Assembly: GCA_002451175.1 (NCBI GenBank)
Contig: DKBI01000004.1
Span: forward strand, 1 to 7,971
Reading direction: 5' to 3'
Source: Betaproteobacteria bacterium UBA6904
GTDB lineage: Bacteria > Pseudomonadota > Gammaproteobacteria > Burkholderiales > SG8-39
DNA length: 7,971 bases
The position numbers were made by a program, and so were the translations under genes. How positions within the stretch are numbered: the stretch's first letter is position 1; each line of letters opens with the position of its first letter. Below the pieces are notes generated by a model. It did no database searches. It saw only the letters and a list, made by a program, of their open reading frames with translations, and was not told the DNA's origin. Positions 5,842 to 7,971 of this stretch are shown here, piece by piece.

Positions 5842-7560
5842 TCAGAGGCGCTTCAGGAACCGCTCGAAGCTGTCGCTCGCGCCCAGCACGTAGGTGCCGA
5901 GCTCGTCCAGCACGTCGTCCGTGAATTCCGCGAGGGTGAGGCGCGCATTGACGACGCCGAGCTGCCGCAGGTTCTCCGCCTCGATGCGGATGTCGTAGCG
6001 GTCGTAGTCGCCGCGCAGCAGGATCTGGCAGGGGAAGGGCCCGGACACGTTGAGCGTCGCGCGCACCACGTTGCCGATGTCGTTGCGGGTTTCCGTCGAG
6101 GTGTACTGGACGCGCATGGACTCGAGTTTCTCGCGCACGTACGGCAGTTCCGCGCCCACCACCTCGATCGCCACCGGCCGCGGGCAGCGGACCTTGTACT
6201 TGAACATCACGAAGTCGAAGACCTCGGTGCCGGCGACGATGCGCGAGCGGAAGTCGGTGAAGCCGTCGGTCAGCACCGGATTCTGGATCTTGCCCACGTA
6301 GATCGCGGCGTACGGCCGGTCCGAGACCGGCTGCGCGTCGTTCAGCGCCGTGCTCAGCTCGCTCAGGTACTGGAAGGCCGCCCGCAGCCGCGCGCTGACC
6401 TTCGAGGCCGCGTCGACATCCAGCCCGGCGCCCGTGGCGGAATCCCGCTTCGCCGCCTGTTGACGCGCCAGCAGGATGGCCGCGGAGGGGCGCGTCCCGC
6501 CCTGCGTGCCGGTGAGCTTCTTCTCGCGCTCGCGATCGAACGCTTCGCGCTCGCGCTTCTGGCGCTCCATCCAGCGGCGCACCTCGTCTTCCTTCTTCTT
6601 GTGCTCGACCTCCTCGGCACGCAGACGCTCGGCCTGCTGCTGTTCGAAGGTCTGCGCAAAGACGTCCAGGTCCGCCAGCAGATCGACGTTGGCCGCCGCC
6701 TTCTTCGCGCCGGCCTGCGGCTCGGCGGCCGGGGGCGCATCGTGGTAATGGCGCAGGTCGCGCGCCATCTCTCCGGCACGCTGGTAGCGTTCGGCGGGCG
6801 CCTTGGCGAGCGCGCGCGCGAGGATGCGGTCGAACGCGGGCGGCAGCCGGGGATCGAGCTGCTGCAGCGGCTTGTGCGCTTCGGTGACGATGCGGTTCAT
6901 CAACGCGAACACGGTCGTCTCGCCGTCGCGCTCGAACGGCGTGCGGCCGGCGAGCATTTCGTAGAGCACCGTGCCGAGCGAAAAGATGTCGGCGCGCGGA
7001 TCGATCGGCTGCCCCAGCACCTGCTCGGGCGCCATGTATTTCGGCGAGCCCAGCGCCGCCCCGGTCTGCGTCATCGAGGCGGTGGGCAGGTGGGCCACGC
7101 CGAAATCCGTCAGTTTGGCGCGCCCGCTCGCGGCCACCATGATGTTCGCGGGCTTCACGTCCCGGTGCACGATGCCGAAGCCGAGCGCGTGATCGAGCGC
7201 GTCGGCGACCTGCGCGGCGATGTCCGCCGCGGTTTCCACCGGCAGCTGCTTCGTCTCCAGGAGCATCTGCTGCAGCGTGCGGCCGTCGAGCAGCTCCATG
7301 GCGATGTAGGCGAGGCCGTCCTGCTCGCCGACGTCGAAAATCGTCACGATGTTGGGATGGTTCAGGCGTCCCGCGGAGCGCGCCTCGCGCAGGAAGCGCT
7401 CGCGCACCTGCGCCATCTCGACCTCCGGCAGGTGCGGCAGCAGGGTCTTGATCGCGACTTCGCGCTCGATGAGCGGATCGATCGCCCGGTACACGGCGCC
7501 CATGGCGCCGCGACCCAGCTCACCGACGATGAGGTAGCGCCCGAAGCGTTTGCCTTCCAT
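5842..7560 (-). CDS. Soluble Ser/Thr protein kinase (Hanks type) with coiled coil and unknown C-terminal domain
   Basis: The 572-aa product starts with a complete Hanks kinase domain (residues 7-275). It has a glycine loop GRGAMG (16-21), Lys38 in VAIK, HRDVKPAN with catalytic Asp134 and Asn139, DFG Asp152, a Thr/Ser-rich activation loop (Thr160, Ser162, Thr164, Thr166), APE (177-179) and DIFSLGTVLYEMLAGRTPF. It is an RD kinase and should be active by autophosphorylation. Residues about 300-350 are a charged coiled coil (Glu/Lys/Arg/Gln-rich). Residues about 381-572 form a folded-looking domain I do not recognise. No transmembrane helix is seen, unlike PknB-type receptor kinases. ATG 7560 is chosen; in-frame GTG 7587 and TTG 7596 are alternatives, and a GAAGGGG at 7598-7604 suits GTG 7587 better than the ATG. 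It is convergent with the cyclase-FHA gene, whose FHA domain is a natural phosphothreonine reader, and is 69 nt downstream of a dehydrogenase gene on the same strand. Confidence 0.93.
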   Translation of the reverse strand: MEGKRFGRYLIVGELGRGAMGAVYRAIDPLIEREVAIKTLLPHLPEVEMAQVRERFLREARSAGRLNHPNIVTIFDVGEQDGLAYIAMELLDGRTLQQMLLETKQLPVETAADIAAQVADALDHALGFGIVHRDVKPANIMVAASGRAKLTDFGVAHLPTASMTQTGAALGSPKYMAPEQVLGQPIDPRADIFSLGTVLYEMLAGRTPFERDGETTVFALMNRIVTEAHKPLQQLDPRLPPAFDRILARALAKAPAERYQRAGEMARDLRHYHDAPPAAEPQAGAKKAAANVDLLADLDVFAQTFEQQQAERLRAEEVEHKKKEDEVRRWMERQKREREAFDREREKKLTGTQGGTRPSAAILLARQQAAKRDSATGAGLDVDAASKVSARLRAAFQYLSELSTALNDAQPVSDRPYAAIYVGKIQNPVLTDGFTDFRSRIVAGTEVFDFVMFKYKVRCPRPVAIEVVGAELPYVREKLESMRVQYTSTETRNDIGNVVRATLNVSGPFPCQILLRGDYDRYDIRIEAENLRQLGVVNARLTLAEFTDDVLDELGTYVLGASDSFERFLKRL

Positions 7561-7629
7561 GCGCGCTAGCTTCGCGGAATTTGCCACCGGCAGCAAGCCC
7601 CTTCGCCGCCGCCGCGGCCGCTGCCGCGC

Positions 7630-7971
7630 TCAGATCGGGTCCCAGGAGAACACGTCCTGCGAGCGGTCGAGCCCGTGAAACTGGGCGCGCATCGCGGGAA
7701 TCGCCACCTCGCCGATCGCCTCCGCCGTCCAGCCCTGCGCGCGATGCACCGAGCGCAGCGGGCGGCTCTGCGACATGAGAAAGATCTCGTTCGCGCGCAC
7801 GGCGAAGATCTGGCCCGAGACGTCCTGCGCGGCGTCGCTGGCGAGGTACACGGCGAGCGGTGCGATCTTCGCGGTCTCCATGCGCTTGAGTTTGTCGAGC
7901 CGCGCCTGCTGCTCGGGCGTGTCCGCCGGGATGGTGCCGATCATGCGGCTCCAGGCGAACGGCGCGATGCA
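7630..7971 (-). CDS. Short-chain dehydrogenase/reductase (SDR), C-terminal part (runs off the right edge)
   Basis: The visible 113 residues are the C-terminal portion of an SDR. The frame stays open to the window edge, where CIAPFAWSRMIGTIP matches the segment after the SDR active site (usually N-x-I-x-P-x-A-x-T/S-R-M). It is followed by PLAVYLASDAAQDVSGQIFAVRANEIFL, the familiar end of the Rossmann fold. The Met at 7944 is therefore internal, not the start. The NAD(P)-binding Gly motif and catalytic Tyr-Lys lie outside. The tail, with HRAQGWTAEAIGE and DVFSWDPI at the very end, extends past the core fold and resembles SDRs linked to acyl-CoA metabolism, but this is a recollection of the family rather than a proof. 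The kinase gene follows on the same strand after 69 nt of GC-rich, GCC-repeat sequence with no clear terminator, so co-transcription is possible. Confidence 0.88.
   Translation of the reverse strand, partial: CIAPFAWSRMIGTIPADTPEQQARLDKLKRMETAKIAPLAVYLASDAAQDVSGQIFAVRANEIFLMSQSRPLRSVHRAQGWTAEAIGEVAIPAMRAQFHGLDRSQDVFSWDPI

Noticed and set aside
6460..7569. Plus-strand open frame (369 codons) opposite the kinase
   Set aside because: It is antisense to a complete Hanks kinase domain; its composition is typical of a GC-rich shadow frame.
7601..7629. GCC-repeat and GCGGCCGC palindrome between the SDR and kinase genes
   Set aside because: A short GC-rich run without U-tract or long stem; compositional bias explains it and no function can be supported.
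1..7971. Search for tRNA, rRNA, CRISPR repeats, transposases or prophage genes
   Set aside because: Nothing with the needed structure, regular repeats or motifs was seen by eye; a covariance-model scan was not possible.

Overview
The window looks like the chromosome of a high-GC betaproteobacterium, most likely Burkholderiales. The main reason is an orphan Bug/TctC-type periplasmic solute receptor next to a class III CoA-transferase and an acyl-CoA dehydrogenase, a combination that is greatly expanded in that order. Codons are strongly G/C-ending almost everywhere, and the long antisense open frames are the usual high-GC shadows. The taxonomy is inference; no rRNA or other marker gene is present.

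Left part, minus strand (1-2943): a catabolic operon read right to left. It holds a CaiB/BaiF CoA-transferase (407 aa), a Bug-family solute-binding protein with a signal peptide (325 aa), and the N-terminal 167 residues of an acyl-CoA dehydrogenase that leaves the window. A plausible job is capture of an external carboxylate, activation by CoA transfer, then dehydrogenation. The substrate cannot be read from the sequence.

Middle (2944-3206): a divergent control region whose right half is AT-rich. It contains seven copies of a TWRGACA box in both orientations, a perfect 10-bp inverted repeat and two sigma70-like promoters facing right.

Right part (3207-7560): a signalling cassette. The first gene encodes an unusual protein with an N-terminal MerR-type helix-turn-helix, a PAS-like sensor and a C-terminal class III nucleotide cyclase. 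The second encodes a cyclase followed by an FHA (phosphothreonine-reading) domain. Convergent to these, and separated only by a perfect 22-bp palindrome filling the gap between the stop codons, is a soluble Ser/Thr kinase with a coiled coil and an unrecognised C-terminal domain. The attractive model is that the kinase makes phosphothreonines read by the FHA-cyclase, while the MerR-cyclase senses a ligand, binds the box array and controls itself and perhaps the CoA-transferase operon. This is inference from architecture and adjacency.

Right edge (7630-7971): the C-terminal end of a short-chain dehydrogenase on the minus strand, another acyl-CoA or lipid-type metabolic gene. The signalling cassette is therefore flanked by acyl-CoA-type metabolism on both sides. 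No tRNA, rRNA, CRISPR array or insertion sequence was seen.
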